From contig NC_054741.1 of assembly GCF_018143015.1 (NCBI RefSeq), positions 64,206,697 to 64,270,696 on the forward strand: a stretch of 64,000 nt of DNA, given 5' to 3'. Positions 11,207 through 23,100 of this stretch are shown here, piece after piece. Source of the DNA: Lytechinus variegatus (taxonomy: Eukaryota; Echinodermata; Echinoidea; Temnopleuroida; Toxopneustidae). Both the position numbers and the translations under genes were made by a program. The stretch's first letter is position 1. Every line of letters begins with the position of its first letter. The notes under the pieces were generated by a model. The model was not told where the DNA came from and did not search any database. It saw only the letters and a list, made by a program, of their open reading frames with translations.

Positions 11207-11833
11207 ATTTTTTCGGCATCACCAATTTTTCCAAAGGGTAGATAGCTCTGGGGAACCTTGATTTAAGCTACGCCTACCATTGTTCTCTTCATCCATTTCT
11301 TTACAATATATATATATATATATACCATTGGTACATTCATGTATCATTTATCTAAAAACGAATTACAAAAAAAAATCACAAATGTTTAAAAAAAAGTCAA
11401 TCTCATCACACATATCATATACGCGTCAGAGTAATCAATACCATCTTCCTCGAACTCGAACAATTTTTACACAAAAACAAAATATATTCGCAGGACCAAA
11501 ATACTGGAATACTCTCCGCCAGATATACCTCCTTTTTTTCTTTAAAACGCAAACTTATTATAAGGAACTACTATTTGTTCATTATCTTGATCTCCATGAT
11601 TAAGTCATACCTCGTAATTTTTCTGTTGTCTTTTGTTTTATTTTGTCATTTTTTGTTGTTGCTGTTTCTCTAGTTTCAACTTTATTTCTCTTGCAGTATA
11701 CCATCAGCTGAGTAATACGCACATTGTGGCAGTAATGATTTTATTATTTTATGTACATATATCATGTTGCCTATACGGTTGTTCGTAGGCCTACTTGCAA
11801 TGTCATGGAAAGGTATATCTATACAGGTTACAC

Positions 11834-14800
11834 TTCGTAATTCCGAAGCTTCGTAATTCCGAAGCTTCGTAATTCCGAAGGTTCTTTATTCCGAAGGTTC
11901 GTAATTCCGAAACACGTAAATTGCCTATACCTCGATGTTCGTTAATCCGAAAACGAAAAGGGGTTCGTTAATCCGAACATTTGTGGCGTAATTCCGACGA
12001 TTCGTTATTCCGAAGGTTCGATAATCCGAAAACGAAATAAGGTTCGTTGTTCCGAAGGTTCGTTAATCCGAAAACGAAATAAGGTTCGTTGTTCCGAAGG
12101 TTCGTTGATCCGAAAACGAAATAAGGTTCGTTTTTCCGAAGGTTCGTTAATCCGAAAACGAAATAAGGTTCGTTTTTCCGAAGGTTCGTTAATCCGAAAA
12201 CGAAATAAGGTTCGTTAATCCGAAAACAAAATAAGGTTCGTCAATCCGAAAACAAAATAAGGTTCGTTAATCCGAAAAATGAAAACCGGGAAAGCAGAGG
12301 CAGAGGCAAGGGGAGGGGGGCGGGGGACACTTTTGCCGTTCAATTATTATGAGGATGGGAAGGCAAGGGCGGCCGAACGAATTTTCGTTGGGGGTAAAGC
12401 CAAAAAATGAAACTCATACGTCAAAATGGGCACTTTGGTGATATTTTCACCTTAAGATTATCATCTGCTTGAAGTCATTGCGTGTTTGATAGTGATTAAG
12501 TAGAGACAAACCTTTTTTGAAGTGACTTCTTATTATGGCAAAATGTATATTTAGGCTTTATTTTTCGGGAGAGAGTATAATGAGCGAGCGGCTTGGTAAA
12601 ACAAATTCAAAGATGAAGTTGTATAACGTTTTTTGTGGTCAATTATTCTTAAAATGGCATTATTGCGAGGTGTTGCGAGCGTGAATCACAAGCTAAAACT
12701 TTAGGTTATTTCAATAAAAAAATTAAAATTAGTTTTTAAAAATCCGAGCAGATTTCTGCTGTCATTAAAAAGATGTGCATCTAACTAAAGAATTAACACG
12801 AGCGCAAAACGCGAGCTTAAACATACTGACCAGAAAAGGAACCTGTTAAAGAAAGCATTTAGTGACCTTTTTAGGATGCATATTTCACCAATCGAATGAG
12901 AGTGCGAAGCGCAAGCTGAAAATTTTCAATATTCCAGCCTGAAAACTTAACTTAACTTGTATACTTTAAAAGAGCATTTTATTTCGAAAAAACATGAAAA
13001 ACGGCATATTTATTTTGAAGAAGGAACTTTCCCATTTTGGAAAATATTAATTCCCATGTTTTTTATTTCATTTTTGATGCCCCCTGCCTCCCTCCCGACC
13101 TGATCTAAAGGGGACATTTTAAGAACTTTTTGCAGTTAGCCATGAAGACGATGCGTGTTTTAACCAATGGCGGCGGAACGTATTTTTTTTTCTTGGGGGG
13201 GGGGGGCAAAGCAAAAAAAAGGGGCCAATAGGGGCAATTTGGTGCAAACGGATATTTTCACCATTAGATTATCATCTGTGTAAAGAGGTTGTGTGTTTTG
13301 TAGTAACTAAATTGAGCACAATTTTTAAAGTGGTCACTAAAGTTATATATTTACGTTTCATTTCTGCGAGCGTAGAGAGCAAGCGGTTTTGGGGGAAAAA
13401 GTCAAATCTGAAGATGTAAAATTCACCTTTTTGGTCAATTACTGTTAAAAGGGCATCCTTGTGAGATGTTGCGAGCGAATCACGTGCTCAAACTTTTGGA
13501 AATTTCATGTGGGCCTAGAATGATAATATTGATATAGATATTATTTTCCCAGGGAAGCCACTTCAGTTCTGAAAACTATTCTCCCAGCTATTATTATTTT
13601 TTTTTACAAGAATGCTTAGAATGTCCAGTTTTCAGGTTGGAAAATCGGAAAAATTTGGCTCACGTTTCTCGCTCGCATCAAGTATTGTTTATTGAGGAAC
13701 TCATTCTATTCCTGGTTACAAAAAAGAAGTATGAAATGTCCAGTTTTCAGGTTGGAATATCACAAATTTTAAGCTTGCGGTTCGCGCTCTCATTATTTAG
13801 TTCGTAAGATATATATTCTATTCATGAGTCACTTAATGCAGTCCTTAAAAGATTACTTTCTGAAGCCTGTTGCATAAAACTTTTTACCTGAGAAAACTCT
13901 GGTAAAAAATGAAAACTAAGGTTAGTCTGATTTCCGCCACTGACTTTAGCACAGGGCAAAAACTCCTGTAAAAACAACCTGAGTTTTCTCAGGTAAAAAG
14001 TTTCATGCAACGGGCCCCAGGTCAGTATATAAACAAATTACAGCTCGCCCTCGCATTAATTCTTTAGAAAGATACACATCTTTCTCACGATTACAAAAAT
14101 GCTCCGAATGCTCACTTCAGTGACTTCACGTCTTGTTACATGAAATGTCTACTAGTTTGAGCTTGCGATTCGCTTTCAACATCTCACAAGGATCATTATT
14201 AGTATTATTTTTATTACCAGCAGAAGCTGTTATTAAAAATGACATCCCCTCCAATACAAATCCTATTATCTAGAGGTTGCTCTATAACAACATAATAACA
14301 ACAGAGGTTGCTTATAGGCAACAATTGCTCAGATAAAATCGAAATTAGCCTATGCTTGATCAGGGCGCCTATATTCTTAATGAAATACATGCTTTGGCCC
14401 CAACACACGCATGTATCATCGATCGTTATTACTATCATTGCATAATATCGTGTAATCTTGTAATGACAACATCGTTTTTGTTACCAAAATGAATTATTTT
14501 TATTTTCGGAAATACGAACCTTATTTAATTTTCGGATTAACGAACCTTATTTCGTTTTCGGATTAACGAACCTTATTTCGTTTTCGGATTAACGAACCTT
14601 CGGAATTACGAACCTTATTTCGTTTTCGGATTAACGAACCTTCGGAATTACGAACCTTATTTTGTTTTCGGATTAACGAACCTTCGGAATTACGAACCTT
14701 ATTTCGTTTTCGGATTAACGAACCTTCGGAATTACGAACCTTATTTCGTTTTCGGATTGACGAACCTTCGGAATTACGAACCTTCGGAAATACGAACCTT

Positions 14801-14845
14801 CGGAATAACCGAACCTTCGGAATTACGAAGCTTCGGAATTACGAA
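11834..14845. mobile_element. Second foldback-type element with TTCG/CGAA repeat arms
   Basis: The arms 11834-12280 and 14506-14845 are inverted arrays. The outer units are 'ttcgtaattccgaagc' and the inner ones a 26-bp unit, 'ttcgttaatccgaaaacg' plus 'aaataagg'. Each unit is itself close to palindromic. The interior of 2.2 kb has no coding frame; it holds mirror-core units (12661-13520, 13670-14180) and two related G-rich segments (about 12300-12440 and 13160-13290). No target duplication was recognised at the tips. It resembles foldback transposons in layout; the family is not identified. Confidence 0.65.
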
Positions 14846-15551
14846 TGTATGCGTATCTGGTTATGTGTTAATATAATTTGTAATGCCTTGACCACTTCAA
14901 TTTTATATTCTTTAATATTTTTCTTTAATTTGTTCTGTATATTTTAATTGAAAATTCCAATCTGCATGTTTCAAAATCAATTATCCGTCTTCAACTATCA
15001 ATTACAACTTATCTCACCGTGGCCTGCAGTTTTTTACAAACTTGCTTTCATGTAGGTCCGATCATATTTCTTGAGTGCATCATTATACCTCGTTATTGTA
15101 TACTTCTCTGTTGTTTATAATTTAATAGTTTTGCATTATTGTTGCTACTTTTTATATAGGTGAATCCGATGTAAACGAGAAATATGAAAATAAAATTAAC
15201 AGACGAAATAAAATAATGAAATTAAATAGTCAAATATTGAATTGCACGAGAAGTCTTATAAACTTGGTGGACAATATGCGATCTTTTTTTAAGAAAAAAA
15301 GGTATATATGGAAATACGTGTGTAAATCTTTTCACATGTGGAAGTAGCAGCTACGCGTAAACGAGTGGATAGCAGCTCAATTTTAATGAAAATTTTAGTG
15401 CTTTCGGATCTGATCTTCTACTCTATCTCTCCAAATCATATTATTTTCAGCCCGGAGAATTGCTCCTTTGAGTGTATGGTTTCAGCTTGGGGCAACACTT
15501 AAATACCTTTGAGGGTTAAAATTAAACAAGAGGTGAACTAAAATTATAACA
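14846..15551. other. AT-rich spacer, nothing recognised
   Basis: I see no gene, structured RNA or repeat boundary in this stretch. Confidence 0.5.
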
Positions 15552-15792
15552 CACTAAAAAAAATTGGTAAAAATGCTCCATGAGGGTAGTTTTATATCCA
15601 ACCAACGTTGGGCATTTTTATTTATCCAGTGTGATGAAAATTTTGTTCATTCTAAAGTACTTTGCTGCTTATTTTTAACCTTACTGGACAATATGTTTCC
15701 CGCATTGGGTAAAATACTGCCCTAAAATTGGTTGGATACATAATTACCACCGTGCTGGTTAAAATTTTGCCCAGTATTTTTTTTTTACAGTG
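15552..15792. mobile_element. Short inverted-repeat element (MITE)
   Basis: The ends 'cactaaaaaaaa' and 'ttttttttacagtg' are inverted, and the inner parts share 'atccaaccaa' and 'ggttggata' in inverted order. Length is 241 bp. No protein is encoded. Confidence 0.55.
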
Positions 15793-15849
15793 CATAGCAT
15801 ATAGGCCTATCACAAAGGAAAGATGATGGTGGTCAGAATTCAAACCACT

Positions 15850-16744
15850 TACCAAGGGCGTCGATCCATTTTTCAGATGGGGGGGGGCAAAATTATCATT
15901 CCAAAGGCACTCGATCACACAAACAAACAAACAAACTCATCCATACACACACACAGGCCTATATGACTCATGAGAAAGAGACACATAGTCACAAAAAAAT
16001 TAATGCGAGCGCGAAGCGCGTGCTGAAAATTGTTTAGTATACTGACCTGAAAACAGGAAAAAGGTAAATGTTTAGGTCTTTAGGACTTTTTGTAGATACT
16101 CATGAGGATACATACACAAATAATGCGAGTGCCGAGAGCGAGCTGAAATTTCTTCATCATGATTCTGACCTGAAAGCTTCGGATATTCTAAGCACTCTTG
16201 GTACCATTGATTACGATGGGTATCTAAAAGAACAATATATGTGAGCGCAAAAATTATGATATTTCGATCTGAAAAAAATTGACAATTTAATGAACGTTTT
16301 TAATAAAGAACAAAATATATATCCAACAAAAGATTTGCAAAGCGAAACGGGAGTTCATTTGAGGCTTAGAACTGAAAATGGGACATTCTTACACGGAGTT
16401 ACTTACACCTATTTAATCATGATAAGCATGGGCTTTTGCCAAAGAAATGATGCGAGCGCAAAGAGCGAGCTTAAAATTCTTATATTCCAATCTGAAAAGT
16501 GGACATTTTGACCACGATTTTGAATAAAAACGATCTTTTTGTGTATCTCAATCTCGCTTGCCGATTTCTGTGTAACATTACAATCTTATTTTATTTTTGC
16601 ACATCCGGCATTATTGGGGGGAGGCAAAGCGATATGTTTGTCCCCCCAATATTTTCATTGGTGCCCCAGGGGCCAGGGGTCTGTCGTCTTCCATTTTCTT
16701 CCCTTTTCTTCTCCCTCCCCCCCCCCCCTGCGATGTCGACCCTG
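15850..16744. mobile_element. Mirror-core element with G/C tracts upstream of HSCB
   Basis: The left side starts near 'caagggcgtcgatcc' and the right side ends near 'gatgtcgaccctgg', an imperfect inverted pair around GTCGA. G or C tracts follow both ends, and mirror-core units lie at 16004, 16126 and 16450. This is the same general design as 4725-5912. Its right end is only about 70 bp from the HSCB start codon, so it may supply part of the promoter or 5' leader. No matching target duplication was seen. Confidence 0.45.
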
Positions 16745-16816
16745 GATACAATTTTATATCGGACGTCATGCATACTGAGAGAGCTAGCTAGCTGCGCTGC
16801 ATAACCAAATTGCAAC

Positions 16817-17193
16817 ATGGCAGCTTCGTGGATAAACTCTTGTCGTCTGGCTCTGTCACGTGCAAATAGTATTGTGAGATTAAAAAGAGGAATATCTTCA
16901 AGAAACTTCATCTCCAGCTCACTATGCACATACTCTAGGAGACAAAACATGAAATCAGTCTTGTCGAATTGTGCATGCACTAAAAAATCGTATGAAGGAC
17001 AACCAAGCACGATGATCATCGTCACAGAGCGATTGTATTGCTCTTCTACGAAACGCTGTTGGAACTGCAACGCAGAACTCTCCCGGTCTGCGACGTCCAG
17101 TGGAGGACCTCGCGTCGCTGATTTGTTCTGTGCCTCGTGCAATATGATCCAGCCGCTGGAGGACGGATTGAACCACTTTCAGATAATGGGAAT
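16817..17193 (+). CDS. HSCB: HSCB exon 1: presequence and four-cysteine motif
   Basis: This exon codes for residues 1-125 plus two bases of codon 126. It holds the presequence, CWNC (81-84) and CASC (105-108), and the start of the J-domain (NHFQIMG). The donor is AAT/gtatgc at 17194. The long antisense frame over this exon is a shadow. Confidence 0.93.
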
Positions 17194-20100
17194 GTATGCT
17201 TCTTTAATTGCTTCACAAAACATTTTAATAAGATGTTCAGTTTAAATAAAAGAATGATCAGGTGCTTTGATCTAAATTGTTGGGAATAGATTGATAATAA
17301 TGGGCATGAGATGAGGAAGGCTAGGCTTGAAGTTGAAGTTGAACTGGCCATCGAAATATTAATGCCAAAGCAACAGGCAATGGGGGGGGGTACTCGACCA
17401 AAAGAGTGGTAGGTATATCATATATGTACAGCGGCGAGACAAAAAACGGGGCTTTGAGGGGGCTTATTTAGACCAAAAGCTTCGGTCTCTGTTATGTTGG
17501 TTGTTCAGATGAACTCCGTTGGCTTCACTCACCAAATACAGAGACCGAAGTTCTAGCGCGATCTCTACAGGGGACTCAATCAGCGTTCTCGCTACCACGC
17601 GTCACGGTTGTCGGGCGCCGACAACCCTGAAAATTTTCAGGGGAAATCCGACAACCGTGAACTTCCCCGACAACCGTGGCCGACAACTGTAAAACAGGCC
17701 TAGATCTACAAAAAAATGAATATATTAATCTGCTTTTCAGATCCTAAAATAAACTTGACGATTATTTCGTCCAAGATTTCTTCCCGGGATTTCTTTGACT
17801 CACTCACTTCACTACGCTACGCTATACGATACGACCTCGACTCGAGGCCCAATCTCTTTTGTGGGAAGCGCGAAGATGCTTACCCGCTTGCGTATCGCAT
17901 TGCTCACATTATTTACGTCTTTAAAATGGTAGTAAATACGCTAAAAAAATAAAGTGAGTTGAGAGGGGTACCGTAGGTTACTGGGTTAGGCAATGTAATT
18001 ATTAGGTTATTACGAATTTCAGTTTTCAGTTGATATTATCACTTCTCTTTTTCGAAAGTAAAGTGTCAAAAATAATATCAAAATTTGATCGGATTTTAAT
18101 TTTACTCGTCCCAGCCTTTGCTACATCGGGGCTACATCGACTACATGAATTCATTGAATGCTTTTCTGATGACACTCCCGTAGATCGAGCGAATTTAGAA
18201 AATTATTCAAAGATCACGTTGATAATGACAAAGCCAAAGAAATGGATTGACATAATGTCCAACTCATTTACTTACAGCATAATGATTTATTCAATCACAT
18301 TTATATTCCGATTTTACTCCATAATTTCCAAAGTCTTGATCTCTACATCGATCTTTTGAAAGTGTTGATTAATTTCGCGACGGTGTGTCTACCAAGTTCT
18401 GTATCACCGCACGAGCGCTCGCAACGACCACATTCAGGAAACAAATCGCACATGGCATCAAAATCCTTGATCTGGGGATCCGAGTCTTCCAGAATTAGAT
18501 GGGATCCAAAACTAATTCAGTTTGAATGTTTTTTTTTTCAGATATTCAATGAATCTGTTACAATTTTCATAAGTAATTATCTTTATTAATATCATTCACA
18601 TTTGTTATCATTACAACTCATCTTTTTAATGTGAATTATACGTATATACAGTGTATTTTCATTTGTATTGTTCTTTATTGCTAATGGCCTGCCAATTGAA
18701 TAATGAGCGCACCTGTCACGGTCCTGAGAAATGTTTTTAATCATCACGGTGAATGCTTTATGAATTTGTTGCACAATTGCTTAACTACGATCTAAAATAA
18801 AATATTATTTGAAAAAATTGATTTGTTTGAAGGAGAAAGAAAGAATAAAGGGGGGAGGGGTGGTCGTGGGCAATGTATAAAATTATGGGATGTTTGTGAC
18901 TTTATGATGGGGGTCGGAGGGGATTGGAGAAAAGAAGTCAATGTTCGGAGCGAATGAAATTAATATTCATTTATGGATGTGTCTACTGTGATTGATCATT
19001 GTGGCTGCATAGTCTTTATGGCGATTGAAAAATCCACCTTGGGTCGGGAGGGTTACGTGATTCAATAGATTTCGATAGAAGTACACACATTCAAAAAAAA
19101 AAGAGGATTGACAATTCATTCACAGATATTCATTTTAAGTACGGATTGTGTGAACGTTTTAGAGGATATGTATTTCGTTGTTTACGCCCACAATGAGTTG
19201 CTAGTATAATTTGAATATCGTTGGATGAATTTTTCAATTTCACTGTTATGTTTTCTATCGGCATTGTGCTTTTATACAGTTAGCTTTACAACGTCGTTAG
19301 CCTAATTACTGCGAGTGGATGATATTCATGAATGTGAACGAGACGCCCCAAAACCGATGGCACGTGATCTAATTAGTATTCATTATCTTGGGCTTGAGCC
19401 AATCATTGTGCTTGAACGGGTTTCCCCGATCCCCCTGGAATGTGTGCCACCGTGTGTGACCTTTTAACCTGTTGTTTGAGTGCGAACCAGCTGGTTTCGT
19501 GACCTCAAATATTCCTCATGAATATTCCTCTACTATTTTTCTTTATTTCTGTTCTAACAAGTTGTACTTCTTTTATTAATAGAGTTTGGAACAGGATACT
19601 ATATAATTGAATAATATATTTAGCATGACATATTTTGCCACTTTTGATCTTATTTCTTTAAATCTGTTTTCACTTCACATGCTATATATTTTTTAATTTC
19701 ATATCCTTGTATACACTTTATTTCAGAGTTACCCCCCCCCCCCGAGTTGTTTATCTCTTCCATATTGAGAAAATAACGTTCCAGCTTTCCTCATTCTTTT
19801 GGAAGAGTACTAATAAAGAAGAAGTTTGTTTGCTAGTCTTAAATTGGAGGCTTGCCTTATTGGCAAGAAATCAATGATAGCACGATATGATTAATAAAAG
19901 TACCAGTCGTGGTTAAAATTCAGTTATGGACATTTTCCAGTCATAATTAATGCAAACGTTTTTAGTTTCATCCAACTATTCCTTATTTCAAATACATGTA
20001 TAGTTTACTGAAGAATATGCATTGTGGTAGTTTGACATTTTAGAACCGACTGAAAACGTAGACTAGCCCCTTTCACGAACCCTCCTCCCATCCATTTTGT

Positions 20101-23100
20101 TTACGGAAAAGTACAAATTGCGCAATCTTGATCGAGAACCATGCACATGGTCATCAGAAATCTGATACTTGTGTTGTCTGGGGTTTTCATTCTAGATCTA
20201 TGGGAGGTGTGGGGGGGGGGGGGGGAGTGGAAAATACCGTCAGATCAAATACGCAAAGGCGAGACAAAGCTTATTTGACTTTGAATGAGCATTCATGATG
20301 ATGTATTTTGGGATTAATTCAATGTTGGCCCGTTTTATACGCTGCTGAGTGCTATACAATTAAGAAAATCTTTTAATTTTAATACTGTTAAAACGTGAAT
20401 TTCTGTAAATTTAAAACTACACCTACAGTGATATTGTGATGCAATTTATTGAATCACGTACCTCGATCTTCCCACTCCTGATGCAAGAAAATATTTTTAG
20501 AATTTAAAATCACCAAAATATACATGTAAAGAAAGATTATTCAGCCATCATCATCAGTAGAATTCTAAAAAAATATATTCGCTTTGAATATTGACTTCTT
20601 CACCAATCCCACACACACGATCTCAACATCCCTTGTCATTGTCCAGGCCACGGCCACTCCCCCATCGCTCTCTCCCGTCGAACATCTACAACCCCCCCCC
20701 CCCCCCCTCTTCCCCTCTCTTTCACATACGCTGTATTTGTAGGCCTACATATTGTATTACCTAAAAATATTTTTTCCTATCAATTAACCTATACTTTCAA
20801 AACATTATAAATCGCAATTGATAACAAAATCGTAATATTAAAGTTTTATGAATGACTAAAAATATTCCTCACGCTCTTGATGAGCACATGCATTATTTTA
20901 TAGGTGAGTAACGAACAAACACAGCAATAATTGACAGTGATAAAAGAATCTTGATAAAAGATTATAAGAGTAAACATCATCAACAGAAATCTTATGAGAG
21001 TTAGTTTCAGTAAGTATCTGAATAAAAAAAAAACATTCATGCAAATTATATTAGTTAATTGGGGACCCCGTCTCATGAATACCGATGTCCATTATTTGGA
21101 AGCCTCGGAAGAAATCTTCCGAGGCATCCAAATAAAGTTGGAACAATCTTTGGATTTCGTAAGGGCGTGACGCGGTGCAAGCTCAAAGGGCTACGCATGC
21201 ATGCGGTCCGTAGATTTAGTCGGTCATTGACATAATAAGCAACACGCATTCACAAAATTAATCGCACTTTTACAATGATGAAGCGATCTAAACATTGAAA
21301 TAATGGACTTAATTTATCGATGCCATCAATGTGAATAAATCAATTAACTGTAAGTATAAAATGAGATTGACATTTCCTTTCACCTTTTTAAGATATCAGT
21401 ACCGGTAATTGCCTTTCTGCTTCAATCGCAATTCGCGCAACAGTTACGGCTGTGTGGCCGGAGAAGCATTAAACAGACATAAAATGTGGTGCATTTAGCA
21501 GCAATCTAAGCTCGTCGATATTGATATTTTCGATAGCTACCGCGCTTTCGCGCGGGAGGGGGGACACCCCCCTCCCGAACCCTCCCCCCGTGCGTGCTTC
21601 GCACGCGCCGAGGCCGCTGCGCGGCTTTCGTCGCTTCGCGCCGACAACCGTCAAAGTGAACCTGGCGAGAACGTTGGACTCAATGGCCATATGTTTATGT
21701 ACTTAAGATCGGATAAAACGGGGAAGTGAATTTGCGCGACAGCCGAGGTAAGTCACTGTTTTTCTTTTAACTTGATTTTTCTCTGTTTTTTGGCAATTAA
21801 TGCCAAGAGGGAATATTAATTTGCATTTTGGTCGCGTTAACTTTCAAAATTTTTATTCATTAAAGACAAAAATTGAAGAGCCCAGACGGGGGGATTTTGC
21901 ATTGCAAATCCCCTAATGGTGGCTGCACGATAGCGAGTCGTCTGTGTACGAGGAGAAATTTAACAAAAAAATGTTTAAAAAAACTCCTGGAAACAGATGG
22001 CTGGCAGCTGTCTAGGGCTTATTATAAAAAGGAGGGTCCTCGGAACAGGCTTCGGAACTACAAATGTTTGTGAAAATGGGCGGTCCTCGGAAGGGTCACC
22101 TGCATTCTCAATAAGAAAATGATATGCTTTGGAGCGGCTTTCTTAATGTAAAAATATGGGTCCCCTCCGCGGCACATACCCACTGCGCACATTATATACT
22201 GAGTGTGCCCTGAATGTCTAACAAGTTGGACTACTAGTTTAAAATGGGAATAAGCATCTAAGACGAAAAATTTTAGGAAATGTTGGGATTATATTTCAAG
22301 TAATTACTAGCTTACAGACAGCAGCAGTAGTGTCAATTCTGTGAACACTAATACTGTTGGCAGCGCCATATTTCTTTTTATTTGCAGTGTTACTCTGGTT
22401 TTGTAATAAATCTATTGATGCATCAGCTTTGCCAAATCTTTTTGCTCTACATCTTTAATCTGGATAACTGGCTTTTCTTTCGGGGAACATAAAATATATT
22501 GCCCTTTAAAAGAACCATATTGCCCTCTAACGACTCTGCCAATGCGATTCTTTTGCGGGCAATATATTTGATGTTTCCCTCAGGCCATTCAATATTATAA
22601 TTAGTTTCAAGGCTTATGATTAATGGGAAAATATGATTGGCTTGCTATCGATTGCAATTTTTTTTGCATCCCTGGTAGTCTGGCTTTAGAGAGCTTCACA
22701 CTTTATCCCAAAGAGGAAAGTCCATGGGAAGAAGTTTACTTTAAGTTTTCTTCTCGTTATATATGTAAAGTTTTTTTTTTTTTAAGTTTGAAACTTTGAA
22801 TGAATGTTAATTGTTGCACTGAATTCATTTGGTACTTGTTTTGTTATTATAATTAGGGAGGAGAAGTTTGATGTTGAAGTTCAAGACCTGACCAACTGCT
22901 TTAGAAACCTTCAGAGATTGCTCCACCCAGACAAATTCAGCAATAAATCAGAGGTAAGAAGAGAAGAGCGTTTGAGTGTTCTCTATGGAACCATTGTATT
23001 TGGGTATTGTTTTCATGGTAATTTTTATATGGGGGGGGTAGGGGCTCCAAGAGCAAAAGTAAATTTATATATACAATGATATAGCAATGCACCTGTTTAC

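Larger units (their letters stand above)
9963..11300. repeat. Palindromic cluster of a tRNA-containing repeat
   Basis: A block that includes 'tttgtcgggtg', 'aagccgccatgcctcagctg', 'caacagcttttggcaactct' and a tRNA-like gene occurs at 9963-10350 and 10465-10815 in one direction and at 10816-11300 in the other. The inversion centre is near 10815. The copies are nearly identical, so the rearrangement is recent. A TA/TG microsatellite at 10445-10476 separates the first two copies, and a TA run follows at 11308-11323. Confidence 0.8.
17194..22856 (+). other. HSCB intron 1: mostly unclassified repeats
   Basis: The intron holds a short inverted pair around 'cttcggtctctgt' / 'acagagaccgaag' (17480-17555), a patch repeating 'ccgacaaccgtg' (17608-17690), C or G homopolymers near 19731, 20210 and 20697, a near-perfect hairpin at 21094-21133, a CpG-rich patch at 21420-21750 and a short repeat shared with 60476-60530 (21955-22030). 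No other protein exon was found between 17700 and 21000. Confidence 0.6.

Noticed and set aside
11834-12280. CRISPR-like array of regularly spaced repeats
   Set aside because: The genome is animal, the units are contiguous tandem repeats without unique spacers, and an inverted partner array exists at 14506-14845.
16591-17142. 183-codon minus-strand frame
   Set aside because: It lies opposite HSCB exon 1, has no recognisable domain and crosses a mobile element boundary. The plus-strand reading is clearly the real one.
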